A DNA stretch of 64,000 nucleotides, taken from JBQTIY01 sp052387675 (GTDB lineage: Bacteria > Planctomycetota > B15-G4). The stretch lies in assembly GCA_052387675.1 (NCBI GenBank), contig JBQTIY010000009.1:248001-312000 (forward strand). The letters run 5' to 3'. A program made the position numbers and the translations under genes. Every line of letters starts with the position of its first letter. Within the stretch, counting starts at the first letter, position 1. The notes below the pieces were generated by a model. It saw nothing but the letters and a program-made list of their open reading frames with translations. It did not search any database and was not told where the DNA came from. Shown here in pieces: positions 52,418 to 61,278 of the stretch.

Positions 52418-54469
52418 ATGGCGCTGCACCCGCTCGACTGGGCCGTGATCCTCGTAGCGATCGTGGCGGTCGTCGGCATTGGCCTCGTTAAGTCCAAGAG
52501 CGCCGGCCAGAGCGTCGACAACTTCTTTCTCTCGGGTCGCACGCTGCCCTGGTGGCTCACCGGGACATCGATGGTAGCCACCAGCTTCTCCATCGACACG
52601 CCGCTCTTCGTGACCGGCATCGTGCGCCAGGACGGCATCTGGAAGAACTGGCTGTGGTGGTGCTACCTCGTGGGCGGCATGCTCGCCGTGTTCCTGTTTG
52701 CGCGCTGGTGGCGGCGCGGCGGCGTGATGACCAAGGCCGAGCTGGCCGAGCTGCGCTATGGCGGCCGCGACGGCAAGCTGCTGCGCGGCGTGCTGGGCGT
52801 GCTGCACGCCACGATCGTGAACACGCTCATCCTGAGCTGGGTGCTGCTCGCGGCGGCAAAAGTCATGGAAGTGCTGCTGGGTGTGCCCAAGGAGTGGGCG
52901 CTCTTGGTCTGCTGCTCCGGCGCGCTGCTCTATTCGATGACGTCCGGCTTTTGGGGCGTGGTGCTCACCGATCTGCCGCAGCTCGTGATCGCCATGACCG
53001 GCGCCGTCGTGCTGGCCGCGCTGAGCTGGGACGCCGTGGGCGGCGTGGCGGGCGTGCAGGCCGCGCTTGCGGCGGCTACAGCCGGCTCGGCTTCAGTCGG
53101 CGCGGTTGGCGGCGCGGTTGGCGGCTTTCCGACGCACGCTCTAGACCTCTTGCCGCCGACAGGCGCGGGCAGCGTCTTCGACGCGAGCTTCTGGACCGTG
53201 CCGCTGGCCACACTCGCCGTGTATCTCGGCATTTCTTGGTGGGCCGTAGAAAACGTGGACGGCAGCGGGGCCACTGTGCAGCGCATCGCCGCCTCGCGCG
53301 ACGAGCGGCAGGGCGTGCTGGCCGTGCTGTGGTTCAACTTCGCGCACTATGCGCTGCGGCCCTGGCCTTGGATTCTCGTGGCGCTGGCCTCGCTCGTCGT
53401 GCTGCCGCCGCTCGAGCTGCGCGCGCCGGCCGCCGGCACCGTGCGCTCAGTGGATGCCGACGGCCTCGTCATCGCGCTGGACGGCGCAGCCGATCACGCT
53501 GGCGCTGTCCACGCACCCGGCGCGAGCGTGACCGCCATTGCGCGCGTAGAGTTCGCGGTAGAGGGTTCGCCTCCGGAGTGGCAGCCCGAGGCCGTCGTGC
53601 GAGCCGACGCAACAGTGCAAGAGGGTCAGGTCGTGGCGCGCACCGATCCGGAGAAGGCCTACGTCGCGATGATGCGCCGTTATTTGCCGGCCGGACTGCT
53701 GGGCCTCGTCATCGCCGGCCTACTGGCGGCCTTCATGTCCACGGTGGACACGCACGTGAACCTGGCCGCGTCCTTCTTCGTGAACGATGTCTGGCGGCGC
53801 TTCGTGAAGCCCGGCCGCAGCGACCGGCATTACGTGGCCGTCGCGCGCTGGGCCAGCGCCGGCGCGATGGCGCTCGGCGCGCTGCTCGCTTGGCAAAGCG
53901 ACTCCATCAGCACGCTGTTCGTTTTCTTCTTGGCCTTCCTGGCGGGCGTGGGGCCGGTCTATGTGATGCGCTGGTTCTGGTGGCGCGTTCGCGCGGCGCA
54001 CGAGATCGTGGCCATGTTCGCTTCGGCGGCCACGGCCACGGCGCTGACCTTTTGGTGGGGGCAGGGCTGGCCGGCGGGGCCGCTCGCACCAGACGGTGTG
54101 CTGAGCGATGCCGGCCGCACCTGCCTTGTGGCGGCGGTGTCCATCACGGCAGTGCTCGTGGCCTCACTCTTCATTCCCGCGGCCGACCCGCGCGCGCTGC
54201 TGCCTTTCTACCGGCGGATTCGGCCCATGGGTTTCTGGGGACCGGTCGCAGCGCTGGCACCCGAGGTCGTGCGCCCGCGCGGCGAGCTGGGCGCAGCCAT
54301 CGCCGGCGTCCTCGGCGGCTTGGCTCTGGTCTGGGGCGCGATGCTGGCGCTGGGACTCTGGCTGCTCGAGCGCGGCGCGCAGGCCGCAGTCGCCGCCGCC
54401 GTGGCGTTCCTGGGCGCGGCCCTGGTGCGCTGGGCACTGGCCCGCATCGGCGCCGAGCGCGGTCGCTAG
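52418..54469 (+). CDS. Sodium:solute symporter (SSS family) with a soluble insert
   Basis: A 683-residue polytopic protein with about 13 helices. VGIGLVKSKSAGQSVDNFFLSGRTLPWWLTGTSMVATSFSIDTPLF is the family N-terminus with the unwound first helix, and LPAGLLGLVIAGLLAAFMSTVDTHVNLAASFFVNDVW is the conserved late helix pair. Between them residues about 332-409 form a soluble insert (LRAPAAGTVRSVDADGLVIALDG to VRADATVQEGQVVARTDPEKAY) whose pattern looks like a lipoyl or biotinyl-carrier hammerhead, without a modifiable Lys. Substrate unknown. It starts 129 nt from the divergent selenoprotein gene and ends 4 nt inside the convergent arsC gene. Confidence 0.8.
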   Translation: MALHPLDWAVILVAIVAVVGIGLVKSKSAGQSVDNFFLSGRTLPWWLTGTSMVATSFSIDTPLFVTGIVRQDGIWKNWLWWCYLVGGMLAVFLFARWWRRGGVMTKAELAELRYGGRDGKLLRGVLGVLHATIVNTLILSWVLLAAAKVMEVLLGVPKEWALLVCCSGALLYSMTSGFWGVVLTDLPQLVIAMTGAVVLAALSWDAVGGVAGVQAALAAATAGSASVGAVGGAVGGFPTHALDLLPPTGAGSVFDASFWTVPLATLAVYLGISWWAVENVDGSGATVQRIAASRDERQGVLAVLWFNFAHYALRPWPWILVALASLVVLPPLELRAPAAGTVRSVDADGLVIALDGAADHAGAVHAPGASVTAIARVEFAVEGSPPEWQPEAVVRADATVQEGQVVARTDPEKAYVAMMRRYLPAGLLGLVIAGLLAAFMSTVDTHVNLAASFFVNDVWRRFVKPGRSDRHYVAVARWASAGAMALGALLAWQSDSISTLFVFFLAFLAGVGPVYVMRWFWWRVRAAHEIVAMFASAATATALTFWWGQGWPAGPLAPDGVLSDAGRTCLVAAVSITAVLVASLFIPAADPRALLPFYRRIRPMGFWGPVAALAPEVVRPRGELGAAIAGVLGGLALVWGAMLALGLWLLERGAQAAVAAAVAFLGAALVRWALARIGAERGR

Positions 54470-54870
54470 CTCGGCGCCCAGCCTTCCGCGCGCAGCAGCG
54501 CGCTGACGCGTGCGCGAATCTCGTCGCGGATCGCGCGCACCTCCGCCAGCGGCCGGCCCTTGGGGTCGGCCAGCGGCCAGTCCAGGCGGCGCAGTCCCGG
54601 CACGACTGGGCAGGCCTCGCCGCAACCCATCGTGATGAGGAGTTGCGTGCTCGCGGCCAACTCAGGCGTGAGCAGGCGCGGCTCGGCGCGCGAAACATCG
54701 AGACCCTCTTCGCGCAGCACGTCCACGACTTCCGGATGCACGCGCGTGCCCGGAGCGGTGCCGGCCGAGATGGCTCGCGCGCGGGCCGGATCAGCCAGGG
54801 CGTTGAAGAGCGCCGCGGCCATTTGCGAGCGCCCCGCGTTGTGGACGCAGGCGAAGAGCACGGTGTTCAC
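54466..54870 (-). CDS. arsC: Arsenate reductase, LMW-phosphatase type
   Basis: A 134-residue protein. LFACVHNAGRSQMAAALFNAL is the phosphate/arsenate-binding P-loop with catalytic Cys8 and Arg14, and TMGCGEACPVVPG has the pair of later cysteines used to relay the disulphide in thioredoxin-coupled ArsC. DWPLADPKG carries the general-acid Asp. It reduces arsenate to arsenite. It is translated with the aquaporin through an ATGA overlap, an arrangement in which arsenite leaves through the channel. A plain protein tyrosine phosphatase is less likely given the cysteines and context. Confidence 0.85.
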   Translation of the reverse strand: MNTVLFACVHNAGRSQMAAALFNALADPARARAISAGTAPGTRVHPEVVDVLREEGLDVSRAEPRLLTPELAASTQLLITMGCGEACPVVPGLRRLDWPLADPKGRPLAEVRAIRDEIRARVSALLRAEGWAPS

Positions 54871-55643
54871 CGCGAACCGCGACCACTACGGGCGTCGGGG
54901 GCACTCGCAGCAGATGCGGAAGCACTGGTCGTGGCGGCCGTGCCAGCGGGCATCAACCAGCGGAACAGCACGACTGCGCTGCCTGCGCCCAGGCACTGCG
55001 CCACGAGGAAGCCGGGCGCGTCGGCGGGGCGGATGCCGGTGAAGGTGTCGGTGGCGCAGCGCGCCAGCGTCACCGCGGGGTTGGCGAAGGAGGTGGAGGA
55101 AGTGAACCAGTAGGCGGCCGTGATGAAGGCGCCCACTGCAAAGGGCGTGGCGCCGGGCCGGCTGCGCGCGCAGCCGAGGATCACCGTGAGCAGGCCGAAG
55201 CTGGCCACGAACTCGCCGAGCAGTTGCGGCAGGCCGGCGCGCACATGCGTGGACGCGGTGAAGAGCGGCAACTCAAACATGAGGTGCGCCACGGCCACGC
55301 CCAGAAAGGCGCCGACGATCTGCACAGCGAGGCGGAGTGGCACCTCCTGCCACGCGCCGCGGCCTCGGCTCAACGCCGCATCGGCGAGCGTCACGAGCGG
55401 ATTGAAGTGCGCGCCGGAGATTGGCCCGAAGGCGAGGATCAGTGCGACGAGGCCGGCGCCCGTGGCGAGGCTGTTCGCCAGGAGCGCGATGGCCACATTG
55501 CCGCCGGCGAGGCGCTCGCCCATGATTCCCGAGCCCACCACTGTGGCCAACAGCAGCGCGGTGCCGAGCCCTTCGGCCACGGCGCGGCGAAGCGTGTTGG
55601 GGGTTTCGGGACGAGAAAGCATGACCGTTTGATCAATGATCAT
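54867..55643 (-). CDS. MIP family channel (aquaglyceroporin, AqpS-like), arsenic-linked
   Basis: A 258-residue protein with six helices and two half-helix NPA loops: GAHFNPLVTLADA (NPL in place of NPA) and SFANPAVTLARC. The pattern fits arsenic-linked aquaglyceroporins, which release arsenite down its gradient. The C-terminus is Ala/Ser-rich low complexity. ATG 55643 or ATG 55622 could start it. Two TGATCA palindromes (55630-55635 and 55637-55642) overlap this stretch and would lie in the leader if 55622 is right, so they may be an operator. No arsR is in the window. Confidence 0.8.
   Translation of the reverse strand: MIIDQTVMLSRPETPNTLRRAVAEGLGTALLLATVVGSGIMGERLAGGNVAIALLANSLATGAGLVALILAFGPISGAHFNPLVTLADAALSRGRGAWQEVPLRLAVQIVGAFLGVAVAHLMFELPLFTASTHVRAGLPQLLGEFVASFGLLTVILGCARSRPGATPFAVGAFITAAYWFTSSTSFANPAVTLARCATDTFTGIRPADAPGFLVAQCLGAGSAVVLFRWLMPAGTAATTSASASAASAPDARSGRGSR
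55630..55643. promoter_or_regulatory. Paired TGATCA palindromes at the aquaporin start
   Basis: TGATCAATGATCAT holds two TGATCA sites 7 nt apart at the first candidate start codon of the arsenic operon, between it and the divergent metal-efflux operon. It is a possible binding site for a regulator, but no ArsR-type gene is nearby. Confidence 0.3.
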
Positions 55644-55817
55644 GACATTCGACGTAGCTAATCAATCGACTGCACCCGACAGGCTTATCCCTACAGTCCG
55701 GCGTTGACCCCTGCCGACGAATTACCTACTGTGCCTCAAGTGAACTCGGACACGCTCAAGACCTGGACATTTCGGCCCGCGGCGCGGGCTGCCGTGTTCT
55801 CGGGTGCCACGAGGCTT

Positions 55818-56264
55818 ATGCGCTGGCTTTCGGTGGCCGTCGCTGTCTTGGTGAGCGTGACCCCGGCCAACGCTCTCGTGCTGTGCCTCGAGGTCGATGG
55901 CAGCACGCGACTCGAAGCGGTGCTGGCCGAGTTGTGCTGCGATGAGCCAGCCCCGCCCGCGCTGGCTCGTCCCGTGGCAGGGTCAGATCGCGCGGGGGTG
56001 CCTTCGGCGCTCTCGACGCCGGCTGGCGCTGGCTGCGCCTGCATCGACATCCCCTTCGGCCCGGCCTCGCGGCAGGTGCAGTCGGTGGTCCGCGGCTGCG
56101 AAGCGAGTCTCGGGCTGAATTGGATTCTGGCCAGTCCGCTCGCCGCTCCGTTGCCGGCTGAGCGCGATTTCGGTACCCGTTGCGCTTTCGGCGCTCCGGA
56201 CCCTGATGTGCGAGATGCGGCGCCAGCTACGTTGGCGACGCGGGGCGTCGTGCGCCTGATCTAG
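55818..56264 (+). CDS. Small secreted Cys-containing protein heading the metal-efflux operon
   Basis: A 148-residue protein from ATG 55818, which opens the signal peptide RWLSVAVAVLVSVTPANA and has GAGG just upstream. GTG 55731 is an in-frame alternative. The mature part contains VLCLEVDGSTRLEAVLAELCCDEP and AGAGCACIDIPFGP, several cysteines and acidic residues that could bind metal. I do not recognise a defined family. Its place before the outer-membrane component suggests a periplasmic accessory of the efflux system. 145 nt separate it from the next gene. Confidence 0.6.
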   Translation: MRWLSVAVAVLVSVTPANALVLCLEVDGSTRLEAVLAELCCDEPAPPALARPVAGSDRAGVPSALSTPAGAGCACIDIPFGPASRQVQSVVRGCEASLGLNWILASPLAAPLPAERDFGTRCAFGAPDPDVRDAAPATLATRGVVRLI

Positions 56265-56409
56265 CGCGCTTGCGCGTGCAACTTGGTCGCGGGCGACGAA
56301 CGCCCACGGCTCCGCACGCGCTCCGTCGCGGCCCCCGTGGGTCTCGCTTTCGCTGCCGATGACCCAGCGTTCTCGGTCCATAGTCTTTCCCCAATCCGGG
56401 ATTTCCCAC

Positions 56410-57768
56410 GTGCCCATTCCCCGTCGTACCCGCTTCGTCGGGCTGCTCCTGTTGGCGGGCTGCCAGATCGCGGCTCCTGAGGTCAACACCGAAGCGGATA
56501 TCGCCGCGGTAACCGGCTTTGCCGACGCCGTGAGCTTTCGCGTTGAGGGCGGGCCCGTCGATGTCGGCCGACCGGACTTCGCCACTCTTGAGCTGGCCGA
56601 CGCGCTGCGTGCTGCTTTGGAGAGTGACCCAAGGCTTCAGGCGGCGCTCGCCCGCGTGCGCGTCGCACAGGCGGAAGCCGAACTGGCCGGCTTGCTCCCG
56701 AACCCCGTGCTGAATCTCGTTGTGCGCCTGCCCGAAGGCGGCGGCCAGGCGCTGCTCGAAGCTGGACTCGGCGCCGACCTGCTCGCGATCCTGCAGCAGC
56801 CGGGACGGGCCAGTGCGGCCGGTCACCGGCTGCGCGCAGCGTCGGCCAACGCGCTCTCGATGGCGCTCGACGTCGTGGCAGAACTCCAGGAACAGTACAT
56901 CCAAGTCCAGTCGCTCGAAGCCCGCCTGCCGGTGCTGACGCTGCACCTCGATCTCTTCGCGCGGCTCCGCGATGTGGCCCAGGCCCGCCTCGAGGCAGGC
57001 GAAGGCACGCGGCACGAAGTCACGGCGCTCGACTCCGAGCGGACTCGGCTGGAGGTCGAATTCGCCCAACGCCGCCGAGAGCTGCGCGTGGCACGGCTGA
57101 ACCTCGCCCGCCGCATCGGCGAACCGTCGAGCGCCGCGAACTGGCAGCTCGAGGCGTGGAGCGCACCGAGTGCGATCTCTTCGGACGAACGGTCTTGGCT
57201 CGACGCGGCCCTCGCGGCGCGGCCCGAACTGCTCGCCGTGGCCTGGGAGATCAAGGCCCGGCAGGCCGAGGAGGCGCTTGCACGCGGACAGCGCTTCGAG
57301 GGGGCCACGCTCGGCGTGGACGGCGAGCGTGATGACGATTGGTCGCTGGGTCCGGCCCTCGCGCTCCCGCTGCCGATCTTCGATACCGGGAGTCTGCGAG
57401 GCGTGCGTGCCGAGGCGCTCACCGCCGAGGAGCGCCATCACTTGACCGAGGCGCAGCGTGGCGTCATCGAACAGACGCGCGCCGCTCTCACGGGAGTCGT
57501 CGGTGCCCAGACCGACTTGCAGCGCGTGACCGCTGAGCTGCTGCCGATCATGGAGCAGCGGCGCGGCGAGATCGCCGCGGCCTACCGCCTAGGGCACGTG
57601 GACATCACCGCGCTGCTCCTTGCCGACCAGGCCCTGCAGTCTGCTCACCTGCGGCGTCTCGAACTCGAGCAGGAAACCACGGTGGCGCTCAGCCGACTTC
57701 AACGCGCCGTGGGCGGAGCCTTTGTCTATTCGGCTGTCCAGTCAGCGGTCCAGGAGACCCAACCATGA
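56410..57768 (+). CDS. TolC/CzcC-like outer-membrane efflux lipoprotein
   Basis: A 452-residue protein. GTG 56410 starts a lipoprotein signal, RFVGLLLLAGCQ. The body has the two repeated helical hairpins of OEP proteins (for example LELADALRAALESDPRLQAALARVRVAQAEAEL and LQRVTAELLPIMEQRRGEIAAAYRLGHVDITALLLADQ). It forms the trimeric outer-membrane duct of the RND pump encoded by the last gene. ATG 56359 lies upstream in frame but would bury the lipobox. The adaptor gene overlaps its stop by ATGA. Confidence 0.85.
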   Translation: MPIPRRTRFVGLLLLAGCQIAAPEVNTEADIAAVTGFADAVSFRVEGGPVDVGRPDFATLELADALRAALESDPRLQAALARVRVAQAEAELAGLLPNPVLNLVVRLPEGGGQALLEAGLGADLLAILQQPGRASAAGHRLRAASANALSMALDVVAELQEQYIQVQSLEARLPVLTLHLDLFARLRDVAQARLEAGEGTRHEVTALDSERTRLEVEFAQRRRELRVARLNLARRIGEPSSAANWQLEAWSAPSAISSDERSWLDAALAARPELLAVAWEIKARQAEEALARGQRFEGATLGVDGERDDDWSLGPALALPLPIFDTGSLRGVRAEALTAEERHHLTEAQRGVIEQTRAALTGVVGAQTDLQRVTAELLPIMEQRRGEIAAAYRLGHVDITALLLADQALQSAHLRRLELEQETTVALSRLQRAVGGAFVYSAVQSAVQETQP

Positions 57769-59108
57769 AGCCTGCTTCACCCAGCGTGCTTGCCCGTATT
57801 GCCCCGGTTCTGTTCCTCAGCGTGGCCGTGGGCTGCGGCGGAGAGGACGCTCCCCGCGACGAACACGGTCATGCCGAGTCCGAAGCGGAGCACTCCGAAG
57901 CCGAAGCAGGCCCTAGCGACGAGGCAGGGCACGCTGCCGAGGGGGGGCGCACGGACCCGCACCACGTCGCCGAGCAGCGTCTGGATTGCGAGGACGACGT
58001 GCTGCTGCCCGAAGGCGCGCTGGAACGTTACGGGATCGAGATCGCTGCGGTGCAGAGCGTGAGGCTGGCGCCAACCATCACCGCCCCCGGTCACCTCGGT
58101 TTTCCTCAAGGAGCGGTTACCCGGGTTGGCTCGGCTGTGGCTGGGCGCGTCCTCGAAGTCCGCGCGCTGTCAGGAGACGCCGTGACCAAGGGTGCGCCCC
58201 TGCTCGTAATCGAGAGCGTGCAGCTCGGCGAAGCGCAGAGCGACTACTTGCACAAGCAGACCGTGGCCCTGGCCAGCGGGCCCGCCGTGGAATTTGCGCA
58301 GGACGCCTACGAGCGGGCTCAACAGCTCTTCGACTCGGTGCAGGGCATCGCATTCTCGGAGGTCCAGCGTCGCGAGGCCGAGTTCCGACAGGCCGAGCGC
58401 GAGCGCACTCTGGCGATCGCGGCCGAGTCGGCGGCGCGCAATCGGCTGCAACTCCTCGGGCTGAGCGAGGCCAGTCTCGCGGAGCTCGAGTCCACGGGGC
58501 GGGTCGAGCCACGCTTCACCATCCTCGCGCCCCTTACCGGCCGGGTGGCCGAGGTGGCCGTGACGGTCGGTCAGATGGTCGAGGCGGAGCAGGACAGCCT
58601 GATGGTGATCGGCAACTTCGACAAGCTGTGGGCCATCGCCGAGGTCTCCGAGTCGCGGCTGGCTGAAGTGGCCGTTGGCGCCCGAGCCCGCGTCCGGGTG
58701 GACGCGCTGAGCGGCTGGACTGCCGAGTCGGTCGTGACCTCCATCGCGCCGATCCTCGAGGCCTCCATGCGCACGGTCGAAGTGCGCATGGATGTGCCCA
58801 ACCTCGACGGCCGCCTGCTGCCGGGCATGTTCGTCTCGGTCGAGATCGAGTCGAACACCCGCGTCATCGAGTCCATGCTCGCGCTGCCCGACGCAGCGGT
58901 GCTCGACATCGAGGGCAGTCCCAGCGTCTTCATGCCAATCGACGACGCCGGGCGCAAGTTTTGCAAGCACGCGGTGCGCGTCGGCAAGCCCGTGGGCGAA
59001 CTCATTCCCGTGCTTGGCGGCCTGCAAGCAGGCGATCTCGTCGTAGTTGCCGGCGCCTTCCGCCTCAAGGCCGAGCACGGGCGCGCTTCGGCGACGCACG
59101 ACCACTGA
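57765..59108 (+). CDS. CzcB/CusB-like periplasmic adaptor lipoprotein
   Basis: A 447-residue membrane-fusion protein. Signal and lipobox are ARIAPVLFLSVAVGCGG. Residues about 25-70 are rich in His, Glu and Asp (DEHGHAESEAEHSEAEAG), a likely metal-binding tail. The lipoyl half-motifs GRVLEVRALSGDAVTKGAPLL and RFTILAPLTGRVAEVAVTVGQMVEAEQ flank a coiled-coil hairpin, followed by a beta barrel (MRTVEVRMDVPNLDGRLLPGMFV). It links the inner-membrane pump to the outer-membrane duct and hands over metal. Coupled to the outer-membrane gene by ATGA. Confidence 0.88.
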   Translation: MKPASPSVLARIAPVLFLSVAVGCGGEDAPRDEHGHAESEAEHSEAEAGPSDEAGHAAEGGRTDPHHVAEQRLDCEDDVLLPEGALERYGIEIAAVQSVRLAPTITAPGHLGFPQGAVTRVGSAVAGRVLEVRALSGDAVTKGAPLLVIESVQLGEAQSDYLHKQTVALASGPAVEFAQDAYERAQQLFDSVQGIAFSEVQRREAEFRQAERERTLAIAAESAARNRLQLLGLSEASLAELESTGRVEPRFTILAPLTGRVAEVAVTVGQMVEAEQDSLMVIGNFDKLWAIAEVSESRLAEVAVGARARVRVDALSGWTAESVVTSIAPILEASMRTVEVRMDVPNLDGRLLPGMFVSVEIESNTRVIESMLALPDAAVLDIEGSPSVFMPIDDAGRKFCKHAVRVGKPVGELIPVLGGLQAGDLVVVAGAFRLKAEHGRASATHDH

Positions 59109-59112
59109 TCGG

Positions 59113-61275
59113 ATGTCGGCCATGGGCACGCTCAACTTCCGGGTCCGAGGCATGGACTGCGCCGAGGAGATCTCAGCACTTCAAGCTGAGCTCAGACCGC
59201 TGGACGGCGTGGGCGCGCTCGCCTTCGACCTGCTCAATCGCAAGCTCACGGTCGAACTGCTTGACCCGCGGGTGACGCCCGAACTCATTCGCTCGGCGGT
59301 CGCGCGTATGGGCCTGACCGCCGAACCCTGGTCCGAGCGCAGCGACGACGGTGACGCGAGCAACCAAGCCCGGCGCCGCCGGACCGTGGCGACCATGCTG
59401 AGCGGCTCGCTGGTGGCGTTGGGATTCGCACTGCACGGGCTGCAAACGGGATGGAGCAGCGCCCTGGGCGCCGGCTCGGAAACAGCCTCTCCGCTGCTCG
59501 CGCGAGTGGCCTATCTCGGCGCGGTCGTGGCCGGCGCTTGGTTCGTGGCACCCAAGGCCTGGCACGCGCTGCGCCGAGCGCGACCCGACATGAACCTGCT
59601 CATGTGCGTCGCCGTGGCGGGGGCGATCGGCATCGGCGAGTGGCTGGAGGCGGCCACGGTGGCCTTCCTCTTTGCCGTGTCGCTATCGCTCGAGGCCTGG
59701 AGCCTGGGGCGTGCACGCAACGCCATCGCGGCCCTCTTGGCGCTTTCGCCGACCAAGGCGCGAGTTCTGGGACCCGGCTCCAGCGAAGAACTGGTGGACG
59801 CCGCGCTCGTGCCCGTAGGCGCGACGGTGCTCGTGAAGCCGGGTGAGAAGTTTCCACTGGATGGGCGCCTGACTCGCGGCCGCACCACGGTGAATCAGGC
59901 GCCCATCACCGGGGAATCCATGCCGGTGGCCAAGGAGCTCGGCAGCGAGGTCTTCGCCGGCACCGTCAACGAGGAGGGAGCAGTCGAGGTCGCGACGCTG
60001 AAACCCTACGCCGACAGCACGCTCTCGCAGATTGCCAAGATGGTGGGCGAGGCGCACTCGCGCCGCTCGCGCAGCGAGCAGTGGGTCGAGCGTTTCGCGC
60101 GCATCTACACGCCCGTCGTGATGGTCTGCGCTCTGCTGGTCGCGCTCGTGCCGCCGCTCATGGGCGGGTCGTGGTCCGCCTGGTTCTATGAGGCGCTGGT
60201 CCTGCTGGTCATTGCCTGCCCCTGTGCTCTGGTCATCTCGACACCCGTGACGATCGTGGCGGGCCTAGTGGCGGCCGCGCGCCAGGGGGTCCTGGTCAAG
60301 GGCGGCGTGTACCTGGAACGGCCGGCGCACCTCTCCGCCATCGCGATGGACAAGACGGGCACGCTGACCCAGGGGCGTCCGCAGGTCCGGGCAGTCGTGC
60401 CGCGCTCAGGCCACGATGGGACCGAACTGCTCACAATTGCCGCTGCGCTCGAGGCGCACTCCACGCATCCGCTCGCGCGCGCCATCATCGAGCACGCGGC
60501 CGCACAAGGCATCAGGCCGCCTCCCGCCACGGATTTCCAGATGCTGGCCGGCAAGGGTGCCCACGCTCGCATTGACGGTGTCGACCACTGGATCGGTTCC
60601 CATCGTTACCTTGAGGAGCGCGGGCAGGAGGGTGACGGGGCCCACGCTGAACTCGAAGCCCTGGCCACGTCGGGCTCCAGCGTGGTCGTCGTGGGACGTG
60701 AAGACCATGTCTGCGGCTATCTCGCGCTGACTGACCAACTCCGCCCCGGAGCACGCGAGGCGCTCGACGAACTGCGCGCGGCAGGGGTTACCCGCATCGT
60801 CATGCTCACCGGAGACAACCGTGCCACGGCCGAAGTGATTGGCCGCGAAGCCGGTGTCGACGAAGTGCGCGCTGAACTGCTCCCCGCAGACAAGGTCCGG
60901 GCCATGGAGGAACTGCTCGCTGTCCATGGCTCGGTGGCCATGGTCGGAGATGGAGTCAACGACGCGCCCGTGCTGGCCCGCTCGGACTTGGGAATCGCCA
61001 TGGGGGCGATGGGCACGGCGGCTGCGATCGAGACTGCCGACGTCGCGCTGATGGGGGACGACCTCTCGCGGCTCGGCTGGCTCGTGCGTCATTCGCGGCG
61101 CACGCTGCGCATCATTCACATCAACGTGGCCGCCTCGCTGGCGGTGAAGGCCGTCTTCGCGGGCCTGGCCATGGCCGGCGTCGCCTCCCTGTGGGGCGCC
61201 ATCGCCGCCGACATGGGCGTTTCCCTGCTGGTCGTGCTCAACGCGCTCCGGCTGCTCGGCCCCGGACGGAGGTAA
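59113..61275 (+). CDS. Heavy-metal P1B-type ATPase (Zn/Cd/Pb-type)
   Basis: A 720-residue protein. An N-terminal HMA domain has FRVRGMDCAEEISAL: Cys16 is kept and the second Cys of CxxC is Glu. The transporter core shows the membrane metal site ACPCALVIS (CPC), the phosphorylation site DKTGTLT with Asp413, HSTHPLARAI, MLTGDNRATAE and VGDGVNDAPVLARSDLGIAMG, with ETADVALMGDDL typical of the ZntA/CadA group. It exports divalent metal from cytoplasm to periplasm, where the flanking RND system could take it out. ATG 59122 is an alternative start. It lies 4 nt after the adaptor gene and 3 nt before the pump gene. Confidence 0.88.
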   Translation: MSAMGTLNFRVRGMDCAEEISALQAELRPLDGVGALAFDLLNRKLTVELLDPRVTPELIRSAVARMGLTAEPWSERSDDGDASNQARRRRTVATMLSGSLVALGFALHGLQTGWSSALGAGSETASPLLARVAYLGAVVAGAWFVAPKAWHALRRARPDMNLLMCVAVAGAIGIGEWLEAATVAFLFAVSLSLEAWSLGRARNAIAALLALSPTKARVLGPGSSEELVDAALVPVGATVLVKPGEKFPLDGRLTRGRTTVNQAPITGESMPVAKELGSEVFAGTVNEEGAVEVATLKPYADSTLSQIAKMVGEAHSRRSRSEQWVERFARIYTPVVMVCALLVALVPPLMGGSWSAWFYEALVLLVIACPCALVISTPVTIVAGLVAAARQGVLVKGGVYLERPAHLSAIAMDKTGTLTQGRPQVRAVVPRSGHDGTELLTIAAALEAHSTHPLARAIIEHAAAQGIRPPPATDFQMLAGKGAHARIDGVDHWIGSHRYLEERGQEGDGAHAELEALATSGSSVVVVGREDHVCGYLALTDQLRPGAREALDELRAAGVTRIVMLTGDNRATAEVIGREAGVDEVRAELLPADKVRAMEELLAVHGSVAMVGDGVNDAPVLARSDLGIAMGAMGTAAAIETADVALMGDDLSRLGWLVRHSRRTLRIIHINVAASLAVKAVFAGLAMAGVASLWGAIAADMGVSLLVVLNALRLLGPGRR

Positions 61276-61278
61276 CCC

